DNA from: Naasia sp. SYSU D00948
Lineage (GTDB): Bacteria; Actinomycetota; Actinomycetes; Actinomycetales; Microbacteriaceae
Length of the DNA: 64,000 nt
Reading direction: 5' to 3'
NCBI RefSeq assembly: GCF_017916515.1
Contig: NZ_JAFMTA010000001.1
Coordinates: 1,289,033-1,353,032 of the forward strand
Part shown: positions 33,385 through 41,624 of the stretch, piece after piece
How positions within the stretch are numbered: position 1 is the stretch's first letter
Layout of the letters: every line of letters starts with the position of its first letter
Notes under the pieces: model-generated
The model's database searches: none
Told to the model about the DNA's origin: nothing
Seen by the model: only the letters and a program-made list of their open reading frames with translations
Translations under genes and position numbers: made by a program

Positions 33385-34805
33385 CGCCGCTGCACTTCGG
33401 GGTGTTCGAGGTGATGGGGCCGCAGGTCGGCGGGACGTACAGCTGGGCGCACCCGCTCAGCTCGTCGATCGACTACGCGGACCCGGAGCACTGGATCCGC
33501 ATCGCGCGCCTGCTCGACGAGGCCGGCTTCGACTTCCTGTTCTTCGCGGACGGGTACGGGTACCCGATCGTGGGCGACGACATCTCGGAGGTCGCCATCC
33601 GGAAGGGGATCAACTTCTCCGGCCTCGACCCGATGCTCACGATCCCGCTGCTCGCGCGCGCCACGGAGCGGCTCGGCTTCGTCGTGACCTCCGCGACCGG
33701 GCTGGGGCATCCGGTGCAGACCGCCCGCCGGTTCGGCACGCTCGACCACCTCACCCAGGGGCGCATCGGCTGGAACATCGTCACGGGGTCGTCGCAGAAC
33801 GCGGTGGCCGAGCTGTTCGGGCACCGGCAGATGACGCCGCACGACACCCGGTACGCGATCGCCGAGGAGTACGTGTCCCTCGCCGGCCGCTACTGGGAGC
33901 AGGGCTGGGACGACGACGCACTGCTCGCGGATCGCGACCGGGGCGAGTACGCGGACCCGTCGGGCATCCACCGGATCGAGGCGGACGGCGAGCACTACCG
34001 GACCTCGGGGTACTTCACGGTGCCGCCGTCGCCCCAGCGCACCCCGGTCCTGTTCCAGGCGGGCACCTCCGGGAAGGGGAAGGAGTTCGCGGGTCGGTAC
34101 GCCGAGTGCGTCTTCGTCCAGGGCACGACGCCCGAGCTCACCGCGAGGAGCGTGGCCGACATCCGGCGCCAGGCCGAGAGCGAGGGCCGCGACCCGTCCG
34201 CGCTGAAGCTCATGGCCGGGCTCACGGTGTCCGTCGCCGCCACCGCGGCGGAGGCGGAGCACCTCCGTGCCGAGTACGAGCGGATGCAGACCGACGAGAT
34301 CGCGGCGACCCTCTACGCGGGCAACACCGGCATCGACCTCCTCACCCTCGACCCGGACCGCTCGCTGGAGCAGCTGGTCGAGGACGGCCGGGTGGGGCAG
34401 ATGGGCCAGAGCAACATCGACCGGTTCCGCGGCAGGGGGGACGCTCCGGCCCCCACCGTGCGGGAGATCCTTGCGCAGCTGCGGCCGCGGGGGACCCGGG
34501 GATTCCAGGTGGTGGGCGACGGGGAGTCCGTGGCCGACCAGATCGAGGACCTCGCTGCCCGCACCGGCCTCGACGGGTTCCTCATCGAGCCGATCTTCGA
34601 TCCGCACGACCTGCAGGCCTTCGCGAGCCTGGTCATGCCGGTGCTGAGGGAGCGCGGGCGCATCCCCGAGTCCCCGCGGACCGGAACGCTGCGCGAGCAG
34701 CTGGGTCAGGCGTCGCCGCGTCTGGACGAGCGCCATCCCCTGCACCCGGCGGGCCGGGAGAGCCGGCGCGAGAGCGCGACCGAGCGGCGGCTCCGCGTCT
34801 CGTAG
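33381..34805 (+). CDS. FMN-dependent monooxygenase, NtaA/SnaA/DszA-type LLM family
   Basis: 474 aa. Features of the nitrilotriacetate-monooxygenase-A subgroup include YTHP-like SWAHPLSSSIDYADPEHWIRIARLLDEAGFD, FADGYG, TSATGLGHPVQTARRFGTLDHLTQGRIGWNIVTGSS, and PVLFQAGTSGKGKEFAGRYAECVFVQG. Family members oxidise N- or S-containing small molecules using FMNH2 from a separate reductase. No reductase gene is seen nearby. The ATG overlaps the deaminase stop, so the two are translationally coupled. The final 50 residues are Arg-rich and low complexity. Confidence 0.88.
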   Translation: MTPLHFGVFEVMGPQVGGTYSWAHPLSSSIDYADPEHWIRIARLLDEAGFDFLFFADGYGYPIVGDDISEVAIRKGINFSGLDPMLTIPLLARATERLGFVVTSATGLGHPVQTARRFGTLDHLTQGRIGWNIVTGSSQNAVAELFGHRQMTPHDTRYAIAEEYVSLAGRYWEQGWDDDALLADRDRGEYADPSGIHRIEADGEHYRTSGYFTVPPSPQRTPVLFQAGTSGKGKEFAGRYAECVFVQGTTPELTARSVADIRRQAESEGRDPSALKLMAGLTVSVAATAAEAEHLRAEYERMQTDEIAATLYAGNTGIDLLTLDPDRSLEQLVEDGRVGQMGQSNIDRFRGRGDAPAPTVREILAQLRPRGTRGFQVVGDGESVADQIEDLAARTGLDGFLIEPIFDPHDLQAFASLVMPVLRERGRIPESPRTGTLREQLGQASPRLDERHPLHPAGRESRRESATERRLRVS

Positions 34806-34884
34806 GCCTGCACGACATCGAGGAGGGGCGTCATCTGCGGATGGCGTCCCTTCGTCGTGCAATGCGCCGCGCGGATGACGGCGG

Positions 34885-34920
34885 TAGTGTGAATAGTCAG
34901 CATCGATTGGATATTCATGC
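34885..34920 (+). promoter_or_regulatory. Candidate operator before the AKR-GH2 operon
   Basis: TGAATA (34890-34895) and TATTCA (34912-34917) form an inverted pair with a 16-bp spacer, and GCATCGAT lies between. Similar GCAT and ATTCA elements recur before GH127/SBP and before the GH140-like gene. TAGTGT (34885-34890) could be the -10. Confidence 0.45.
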
Positions 34921-34987
34921 ACTCTCCCTTCGTCAGCCCAGCACCTTCTCCCGCGCCTCGAGTGGGGCTCTCGAACGGAGCGCGGCC

Positions 34988-35932
34988 GTGAACGCCGGCT
35001 CGACGCCGCCCGTGGACCTCCGGCCGCTCGGCGGGACCGGCATCGACGTGAGCCCGATCACGGTCGGCACGAGCTTCCTCGGCGCCGGCACGGAGCCGGG
35101 CAGCGCGGGCGAGGAGAGGGCCGTGGCGCTCGCGACGGCGATGCTGCAGGGGCCGTACGCGCTCGTGGACACGTCCAACAACTACGCCGCGGGACGGAGC
35201 GAGGCCGTGCTGGGCCGGGCGCTCCCCGCAGCCGCTCCCGGCCGATTCGTCGTCACGAAGACGGACCGCGACGCGACCGGCCGCTTCGACCGGGATCGGG
35301 TGCGACGGTCCTTCGACGAGAGCTGCGAGCGGCTGGGGGTCGACCGTGTCCCGCTGCTGCACCTGCACGACCCCTTCTCGATCACCTTCGAGGAGGCCAT
35401 GGCGCCGGGCGGCGCCGTTCAGGGCATGCTCGAGCTGCGCGACGAGGGACTCGCGGGCGCTATCGGCATCGCCGCCGGGCCGCTGGAGATGGTGCGCCGG
35501 TACGTCGAGACCGGCTGCTTCGACGCGATGCTCACCCACAACCGCTTCACCCTCGTCGACCGCTCGGCGGTCCCGCTCATCGAGACCGCGCGGGAGCGCG
35601 GCATGGGGGTCTTCAACGCCGCGCCGTTCGGCGGCGGTCTGCTCGCGCGCGGCGCCGCGAGCGGCGGGACGTACGCCTACCTCCCGAGCCCTCCTGAGCT
35701 GCTCGACTGGGTGGCTCGGGCGGAGCAGGTGTGCGCGCGGCACGGCGTCGACCTGCGGACCGCGGCGCTGCACTTCTCGCTCCGGTCGCCCCTGATCGAC
35801 TCGACCGTCGTCGGCGTGGGCAGCATCGAGCACTTCGCCGCCCTCGAAGTCATGCGCACCGTCCGGGTTCCGGAGGAGCTCTGGGCGGACCTCGACGGCC
35901 TCGGCCCCGCGCCCTCGACGACGACCGACTGA
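34988..35932 (+). CDS. Aldo/keto reductase, aldose 1-dehydrogenase-like
   Basis: 314 aa from GTG 34988 (GGAG 7 bp upstream). The AKR tetrad is recognisable: Asp and Tyr in VDTSNNYAAGRSE, Lys in FVVTKTDRD and His in LLHLHDP. The sequence resembles the D-threo-aldose/L-fucose dehydrogenase group, which oxidises aldoses to lactones with NAD(P). It lies 13 bp before the GH2 gene on the same strand. In this locus it could oxidise a liberated sugar, with the SMP-30 protein opening the lactone; that link is inference. Confidence 0.82.
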   Translation: MNAGSTPPVDLRPLGGTGIDVSPITVGTSFLGAGTEPGSAGEERAVALATAMLQGPYALVDTSNNYAAGRSEAVLGRALPAAAPGRFVVTKTDRDATGRFDRDRVRRSFDESCERLGVDRVPLLHLHDPFSITFEEAMAPGGAVQGMLELRDEGLAGAIGIAAGPLEMVRRYVETGCFDAMLTHNRFTLVDRSAVPLIETARERGMGVFNAAPFGGGLLARGAASGGTYAYLPSPPELLDWVARAEQVCARHGVDLRTAALHFSLRSPLIDSTVVGVGSIEHFAALEVMRTVRVPEELWADLDGLGPAPSTTTD

Positions 35933-35945
35933 CAGCGGGCCGTCG

Positions 35946-38882
35946 ATGCCGGGGTACTGGGAGGAGTTCGCGCCCGGGTGGGGCCGCCGGGAGCCGCGCG
36001 CCGACGCGGTCACGAGCGCCCGCACGCTGAGCCTCAACGGCACGTGGCGCTTCCGCCTCAGCGCCACCGCCGTGGGGACGGGGCAGGCGTTCACCGAGCC
36101 GGAGTTCGACGACTCGGGGTGGGACTCGATCCGGGTGCCGTCGCACTGGGTGCTCGAGAAGGTGACGCCCCCCACCGGAGGTCCCGCCCGATCGCTGCGC
36201 GGCACCGCCGACGGGCCGCTGTACACGAACACGGCGCTGCCGATCCCGATCGATCCGCCCCGGGTGACCACCGAGAACCCGACCGGCGACTACCGCCTCG
36301 TCTTCGAGGTGCCCGCGGATTGGGGCGCTGCGGTCCTCCGGTTCCAGGGCGTGGACTCGTGCGCGAAGGTGTGGCTCAACGGACGGGAGCTCGGCTGGTC
36401 CACCGGCAGCCGCCTGCCGTTCGAGTTCGACGCCCCGGTGGTGCCCGGCGAGAACGTGCTCGCGGTCCGGGTGCACCGCTGGTCGAGCGGCACCTACCTG
36501 GAGGACCAGGACATGTGGTGGCTGCCCGGCATCTTCCGGGACGTCGAGCTCATCGAGCGGCCGCCGGGGGCGATCGACGACCACTTCGTGCACGCCGACT
36601 ACGACCCGATCACGGGACAGGGGACCCTGCGGATCGACGCGACGGCGCCGGCGCTCGTCGAGGTGCCCGAGCTCGGCATCCGGATGCCGTCCGGCGAGTC
36701 CGTCACCGTTCCGGTCGAGCCGTGGAGCGCCGAGTCGCCGCGGCTCTACCGCGGCACGCTCCGCTCGTTCGACGGCGGCGAGGTCGTCGAGCTCGCTCTC
36801 GGGTTCCGCCGCGTCGAGATCACGGACGGCGTGCTGCGCGTGAACGGCCGGAGGGTCTTCTTCCGGGGCGTCAACCGGCACGAGCACCACCCGGACACCG
36901 GCCGCGCGCTCGACCGCGACACCATGCGGCGCGACATCCTGCTGATGAAGCAGCACAACCTCAACGCCGTCCGCACGAGCCACTATCCCCCGCACCCGGA
37001 GTTCCTGCGGCTGTGCGACGAGCTGGGCCTCTGGGTGGTCGAGGAGGGCGACCTCGAGACGCACGGCTTCATCTACTCGGGGTGGGAGGGCAACCCGCCG
37101 GCGGACCCGCGCTGGCGGGACGCCATGCTCGACCGGACCCGACGGATGGTGGAGCGCGACAAGAACCGGCCGAGCGTCGTCGTGTGGTCGCTCGCGAACG
37201 AGAGTTGGGTCGGGGAGAACTTCGACGTGCTCGAGCAGTGGGTCCGCGAGCGCGATCCGTCCCGGCCGATCCACTACGAGCGCGACCCGAGCTACCGGAA
37301 CTCGGACTTCGCCTCGCTGATGTACCCGTCGCAGAAGCTGCTCGAGCAGATCGGGCGGCGCGCGGATCCCCGTCCCGACGGTGTCACGGATGAGGAGGAC
37401 GCCCGACGGCGGACCCTGCCGTTCCTGCTCTGCGAGTACGCGCACGCCATGGGCAACGGCCCCGGCTCCCTCGCGGACTACCACCGCATCCTGCGCTCGC
37501 ACGAGCGCTTCTGCGGCGGGTTCGTGTGGGAATGGATCGACCACGGCTTCACGCACCGGGATGCGGACGGCCGCGAGTTCGTCATGCACGGGGGCGATGT
37601 CGCCTACCGCCCGAACGGCGGCCGGTACTGCCTCGACGGGCTCGTGTTCGCCGACCGGACGCCGTCGCCGGGGCTCGCGGAGCTGAGGCGGGCGGTGCAG
37701 CCGGTCGAGCTCGAGGTGGGGCACGCGATCGTCGTGCGAAACGGCTACGACTCCATCGACCTCGGCCACCTCGCGTTCTCGTGGCGGCTCGAGCTCGACG
37801 GCGACGTGCGCGAGCGCGGCCGGCTCGAGGTCCCGCCGCTCGCCCCGGGGGAGTCGGTGACGCTGCCGAGTCCCGCATCGCCGGGGAGCGACGCGGGGGA
37901 GTGGTGGCTCACGGTCGAGGCGGCGCTCGAGCGCGACGAGCCGTGGGCGCCGGCGGGGCACGTCGTGGCCCAGGCGCAGGGTCTGCTGGCGCACCGGCCG
38001 GGTCCGGATCGAGGTCGGCGCCGGACGGTGCGGCCGACCCGCGAGGCAGGCTCGATCGGGCTGGGTCCCGCGCAGTTCGACGCCGCGTCGGGGCGTCTGA
38101 CACGCCTCGGCGGGCTCGAGCTCGGCGGCCCTCGCCTCGACGTCGTGCGCGCGCCCGTCGAGAACGACCGGGGTCAGGGCGGCAGAAACGACCTGGCGGC
38201 GGTGTGGCTCGCGGTCGGCATGGACCGGATGCTCGACCGGGTGGACGCGGTCGAGGTGGGGAACGACGAGCTGGCCGTGACCGGGCGGCTCGCCGCTGCC
38301 ACCCACCCGCACGCGCTCGTCTACCGGATGCGGTGGACCGCCGACGAGGACGGGGTCGTGCTCGATGCCGCCGTTGAGTTCACCGGACCCTGGGCCGACA
38401 CCCCGTACCGGCACCGCGACGTCGTGCTGCCCCGGCTCGGGCTGCGCCTCGGCCTGCCCGGGGCGTACCGAGACGCGGCGTGGTTCGGGCGCGGGCCGGG
38501 GGAGTCCTACGCCGACTCGAAGGACGCCGCCGCGGTCGGCAGGTATGCGGCCCCCATCGACGCGCTGCAGGTGGGCTACCCGGTCCCGCAGGAGAACGGC
38601 AACCATGTCGAGACCCGCTGGCTCGAGCTGCGCGGTCCCGGTCTGCCGCTCCTGCGGGTCGAGGGCGCGCCGGTCTTCGACTTCACCGCCCGGCGCTGGA
38701 CGTCGGAGGATCTCGAGCGCGCCCGGCATCCCCACGACCTGGTCGACTCGGGACGGGTCTGGCTCAATGTCGACCACGCGCAGCTCGGCCTCGGCTCGGC
38801 GTCCGTGGGCCCCGCGCTGCCCGAGCGGTACCGCATCCCCCGCCGGCCGACGAGCTGGACCGTCCGCTTCTCCGCCCGCTGA
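35946..38882 (+). CDS. Glycoside hydrolase family 2 beta-galactosidase-type enzyme
   Basis: 978 aa with the LacZ-like domain order. A sugar-binding jelly roll (LNGTWRFRL, YRLVFEVPADW, QDMWWLPGIFRDV) and an immunoglobulin-like domain come first. The TIM barrel has GVNRHEHHPDTGRALD, HYPPHPEF, the acid/base WSLANES and the nucleophile LLCEYAHAMGNGPG. A C-terminal galactose-mutarotase-like domain follows. There is no signal peptide, so it works on imported oligosaccharides. It is probably an exo-beta-galactosidase; other GH2 specificities are possible. It is convergent with the kinase gene. Confidence 0.92.
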   Translation: MPGYWEEFAPGWGRREPRADAVTSARTLSLNGTWRFRLSATAVGTGQAFTEPEFDDSGWDSIRVPSHWVLEKVTPPTGGPARSLRGTADGPLYTNTALPIPIDPPRVTTENPTGDYRLVFEVPADWGAAVLRFQGVDSCAKVWLNGRELGWSTGSRLPFEFDAPVVPGENVLAVRVHRWSSGTYLEDQDMWWLPGIFRDVELIERPPGAIDDHFVHADYDPITGQGTLRIDATAPALVEVPELGIRMPSGESVTVPVEPWSAESPRLYRGTLRSFDGGEVVELALGFRRVEITDGVLRVNGRRVFFRGVNRHEHHPDTGRALDRDTMRRDILLMKQHNLNAVRTSHYPPHPEFLRLCDELGLWVVEEGDLETHGFIYSGWEGNPPADPRWRDAMLDRTRRMVERDKNRPSVVVWSLANESWVGENFDVLEQWVRERDPSRPIHYERDPSYRNSDFASLMYPSQKLLEQIGRRADPRPDGVTDEEDARRRTLPFLLCEYAHAMGNGPGSLADYHRILRSHERFCGGFVWEWIDHGFTHRDADGREFVMHGGDVAYRPNGGRYCLDGLVFADRTPSPGLAELRRAVQPVELEVGHAIVVRNGYDSIDLGHLAFSWRLELDGDVRERGRLEVPPLAPGESVTLPSPASPGSDAGEWWLTVEAALERDEPWAPAGHVVAQAQGLLAHRPGPDRGRRRTVRPTREAGSIGLGPAQFDAASGRLTRLGGLELGGPRLDVVRAPVENDRGQGGRNDLAAVWLAVGMDRMLDRVDAVEVGNDELAVTGRLAAATHPHALVYRMRWTADEDGVVLDAAVEFTGPWADTPYRHRDVVLPRLGLRLGLPGAYRDAAWFGRGPGESYADSKDAAAVGRYAAPIDALQVGYPVPQENGNHVETRWLELRGPGLPLLRVEGAPVFDFTARRWTSEDLERARHPHDLVDSGRVWLNVDHAQLGLGSASVGPALPERYRIPRRPTSWTVRFSAR

Positions 38883-38885
38883 CGT

Positions 38886-38990
38886 CTGCGCGGATCAGGG
38901 GATCAGCGCTGCAGCACGGCGTGTTCTCCTGAACCGCGTGCGGATCCGGCGGTGGGTCCTGATCCGGGTGGAATCTCCTGATCCGCGCAG
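38886..38990. repeat. Long inverted repeat between convergent genes
   Basis: CTGCGCGGATCAGG (38886-38899) is perfectly complementary to CCTGATCCGCGCAG (38977-38990). The 77-nt interval contains further copies of the GATCAGG/CCTGATCC word. It lies between the convergent GH2 and kinase genes and may act as a terminator. Confidence 0.5.
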
Positions 38991-39016
38991 GTGGGCGAGC
39001 CGCGGAGGAGGGGCGG

Positions 39017-40315
39017 TCAGTCGCCGAGGGTGCGGACGAGCTCGAAGAGGTCCGCGGGGCCGACCTGGCCGCCCTTGAGCAGCATCTCGGCGCCGTCGAG
39101 CCAGCCCGCCGCGGCGGCGACCCGGCAGAGCACGACGTTGCCGACGGGGTTGGCAGCGATGGAGAGCGACTCGGCGCCCAGCAGGCCGACCACCCGGCTC
39201 GACGTGTCGCCACCGCAGACGATGACGCGGCGGGTGCCGGCCGTGAGCGCGGACCGCACGAGCTCGGAGAGGTGGCGGGCGATGGTGGCGACGAGGTCCG
39301 GCCCGCCCTCCGCGCCCGCTGTTTCGCCCGCCACCGCATCGCCAGTGGTGACGGCCACACTGCGTCCCGAGGCCAGCTCCGCGAGCACGCGCTCGCGGAC
39401 CCCGCCGACCGGGTCGGCGGCGCCGAGCGACAGGGGGATCACGGTCCAGCCGGCCTCTCGTGCCGCCTCGATCTGGCGCGCGGTCTGAGGCGATCGGCTG
39501 CCCGAGACGGCCAGCACCGGCCCCGGCGGGTTGAGCGGAACCGCGGACGGACCGGCGCCGTCGCCCGGACGCCGCAGAGCGCGGCCGAGGCCTGCGCTGA
39601 GGCCGCCGGACCCGAGGGCGAAGCGCGGCGTGCCGGGAGGGGAGCCCGCCGCGATCGCCTCGGCGACGAGGTCGACGTGCGCGTCGCTCAGCGCATCGAG
39701 CACCAGTGCGGCCTCCGTCGCCTCCTCCAGCCGTCGGGCGACGGCGCCGGCGTGGGCGTATTCCGGGAACGGCACGTGCCCGAGGGGAAGGTCCGTCTGG
39801 CGGGACAGGTGCACGGCGAGATCCGACTCGTGCATCGGCGTGACGGGGTGGTGCGACATCGTCGGCTGCCGGTCGAGGCGGTGGACCACGCCGCCCTCCG
39901 CGGCGAAGTGGTGCCCGAACACGGTGAACCGCCCGAAGTCGGGCTGGGCGAACAGCACCGGCACGGTCGCGGGGCCGAACACGTCCCGGGCGATCTCCAG
40001 AACGCGGCCGAGGCTCCCGATCGACGGCGACGAGTCCGCCGTGGAGCAGGCCTTGTACTGGACGATGCGGGGACCCAGAGCGCGGAGGGCCTCCAGCGCG
40101 GGCCGGACCTCGGCTTCGAGCGCCTCGGTGGGCAGCGACCGCGCGATCCCCGCGATCCCTACGGCGTCGACGTCCGCAGCGGCACGGACCAGCCGGTCCG
40201 CGTCGGGCAGCCCGAGCAGCAGGCGGCTCCGCCAGCCGGCGCGGGTCAGCTGCAGGAGCACGTCGACGCTGCCCGTGAAGTCGTCGCCGTAGAACGCGAC
40301 GCGGAGGTCAGGCAC
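39017..40315 (-). CDS. Four-carbon acid sugar kinase family (DUF1537), OiaK-like
   Basis: 432 aa from GTG 40315. The N-terminal domain opens with VAFYGDDFTGSVDVL, the family signature. The C-terminal nucleotide-binding domain contains VCGGDTSSRV and AANPVGNVVLC. Known members phosphorylate D-threonate, D-erythronate, 3-oxo-tetronates or 3-oxo-isoapionate. The GTG lies inside the end of the RuBisCO-like gene (8-bp overlap). In characterised apionate pathways OiaK-type kinases are paired with RuBisCO-like proteins, so 3-oxo-isoapionate is the best guess. It is not proven by sequence alone. Confidence 0.85.
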   Translation of the reverse strand: MPDLRVAFYGDDFTGSVDVLLQLTRAGWRSRLLLGLPDADRLVRAAADVDAVGIAGIARSLPTEALEAEVRPALEALRALGPRIVQYKACSTADSSPSIGSLGRVLEIARDVFGPATVPVLFAQPDFGRFTVFGHHFAAEGGVVHRLDRQPTMSHHPVTPMHESDLAVHLSRQTDLPLGHVPFPEYAHAGAVARRLEEATEAALVLDALSDAHVDLVAEAIAAGSPPGTPRFALGSGGLSAGLGRALRRPGDGAGPSAVPLNPPGPVLAVSGSRSPQTARQIEAAREAGWTVIPLSLGAADPVGGVRERVLAELASGRSVAVTTGDAVAGETAGAEGGPDLVATIARHLSELVRSALTAGTRRVIVCGGDTSSRVVGLLGAESLSIAANPVGNVVLCRVAAAAGWLDGAEMLLKGGQVGPADLFELVRTLGD

Positions 40316-41624
40316 GCGGCGCCCCGAACACCTCCGCCGCCCGCCGGAACGCGGGGGAGGCGGCCAGGGCCGCCTCAACCGGCTCGCCGCGCTCGGCGGA
40401 CGCCCATGCCTCGCGCATCGCCGCGACTCCCGCACCGGGGCCGTCCGGGTGGCCGTGGATGCCGCCGCCCGCGAGGACGAGCAGGTCCGTCGTGCGGGTC
40501 GCGGCATAGGTCGCGTGCGCGAGGCCCGCCCACTGCCCGGACGAGAGCACGGGGACGGTCGGCCGCTGCCCGAGCAGCGGCTCCCGGACGGCGTCGATCG
40601 AGTCGAGCACCTGCGCGTCGCTCTCGTAGAACTTGTTGCTGATCCCGTTCGTGTGCAGGTGGTCGACGCCCGCCAGCCGCACGAGCTTCTGCCACGCCCG
40701 GAACGAGAAACCGAGCTGCTCCGACCGGCTGATCGCGCCGAACATCGCGCGATGGCCGTGGATCGGGACCGTCGCCCGGCGGCGGAGGAACTCGACCCCG
40801 GCGATCCCGATGAGGTTGATGCACGCCATCACGCAGGTCCCGCCGGCCTCGACCACGAGGTCGTGGTTGCGCTCCAGGCGGTCCAGGTCGTCCGAGATGT
40901 TGAACGCGTACATCGGCTTCACACCGGTCCGGTCGGCGTGACGCTCCAAGACGGGCATCACGGCCTTCACCCGGGCCTCGAGGGGCGCGGAGGGCCCGTT
41001 CCCCTGCAGCTCGTCGTCCTTGATGAAGTCGATGCCCGCCGCCGCCAGCTCCCCGACCACCTCCGCGAGCTCCTCCGGGGAGAGCCCGATGCTGGGCTTC
41101 ACGATCGTCCCGATCATGGCGCCGCTCGGCCGTGACATGAGCCGGCGCGTGCCCTCCACGCCGAAGCCGGGCCCGGGGTAGCGCTCGGCGAAGGCGGCGG
41201 GGAGATCGAGGTCGACGAGCTTGATCGCGGCGAGCTCCTTGATCTCGAACAGATTGCCGGCCACTGCGGCCTGCAGGTTCGGCAGAGAGGGGCCGAAGTT
41301 CGAGAGGGGGAAGCGCAGCTGCAGTCGCGCTCGCCGGCGCTTGGCGGGGTCGCCGACCGACCCGGGGAGCGGGGATGCTCCGGTGAGCGGGAGCTCCTCC
41401 AGCGACTCGACCTGAGCGGCGAAGCGGGCGCGGACGTCGTCCGACTCCCTGGCCACACGGATGAAGGTGCCCGTCGACTGCTCGCCGGCGAGCACCTCCG
41501 CGGCATGCTGCAGGTCGAGCGAGGTCTCGATCTCGTATGTGGCGAGGACGTGCTCGACGGGTGGGGCGACGCTCGCCCGCCGGCCCGCGGCCGGCTCTGC
41601 TGCGGTGGTCTCGGTCATCGTCAT
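40308..41624 (-). CDS. RuBisCO-like protein (form IV), OiaX-like
   Basis: 438 aa. It has the RuBisCO large-subunit fold. GTIVKPSIGLSP holds the Lys175-equivalent (K177). GIDFIKDDE holds the carbamylated Lys and metal ligands (K202, D204, E205). IHGHR, DHLHTNG, SSGQW and the phosphate-binding GGGIHGHP follow. The loop-6 GKLEG motif of true RuBisCO is absent, so it is a form IV protein, not a CO2-fixing enzyme. With the DUF1537 kinase it fits the 3-oxo-isoapionate-4-phosphate transcarboxylase/hydrolase type, giving 3-phosphoglycerate and glycolate. The ATG overlaps the GH127 stop (ATGA). Confidence 0.87.
   Translation of the reverse strand: MTMTETTAAEPAAGRRASVAPPVEHVLATYEIETSLDLQHAAEVLAGEQSTGTFIRVARESDDVRARFAAQVESLEELPLTGASPLPGSVGDPAKRRRARLQLRFPLSNFGPSLPNLQAAVAGNLFEIKELAAIKLVDLDLPAAFAERYPGPGFGVEGTRRLMSRPSGAMIGTIVKPSIGLSPEELAEVVGELAAAGIDFIKDDELQGNGPSAPLEARVKAVMPVLERHADRTGVKPMYAFNISDDLDRLERNHDLVVEAGGTCVMACINLIGIAGVEFLRRRATVPIHGHRAMFGAISRSEQLGFSFRAWQKLVRLAGVDHLHTNGISNKFYESDAQVLDSIDAVREPLLGQRPTVPVLSSGQWAGLAHATYAATRTTDLLVLAGGGIHGHPDGPGAGVAAMREAWASAERGEPVEAALAASPAFRRAAEVFGAPRA

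Noticed and set aside
35850..38777. 975-codon open frame antisense to the GH2 gene
   Set aside because: Same shadow effect; composition typical of reverse-frame GC-rich DNA, no domain recognisable.
40308..41624. True carbon-fixing RuBisCO
   Set aside because: The loop-6 GKLEG motif is missing, no small-subunit or phosphoribulokinase gene is nearby, and the partner is a DUF1537 kinase.
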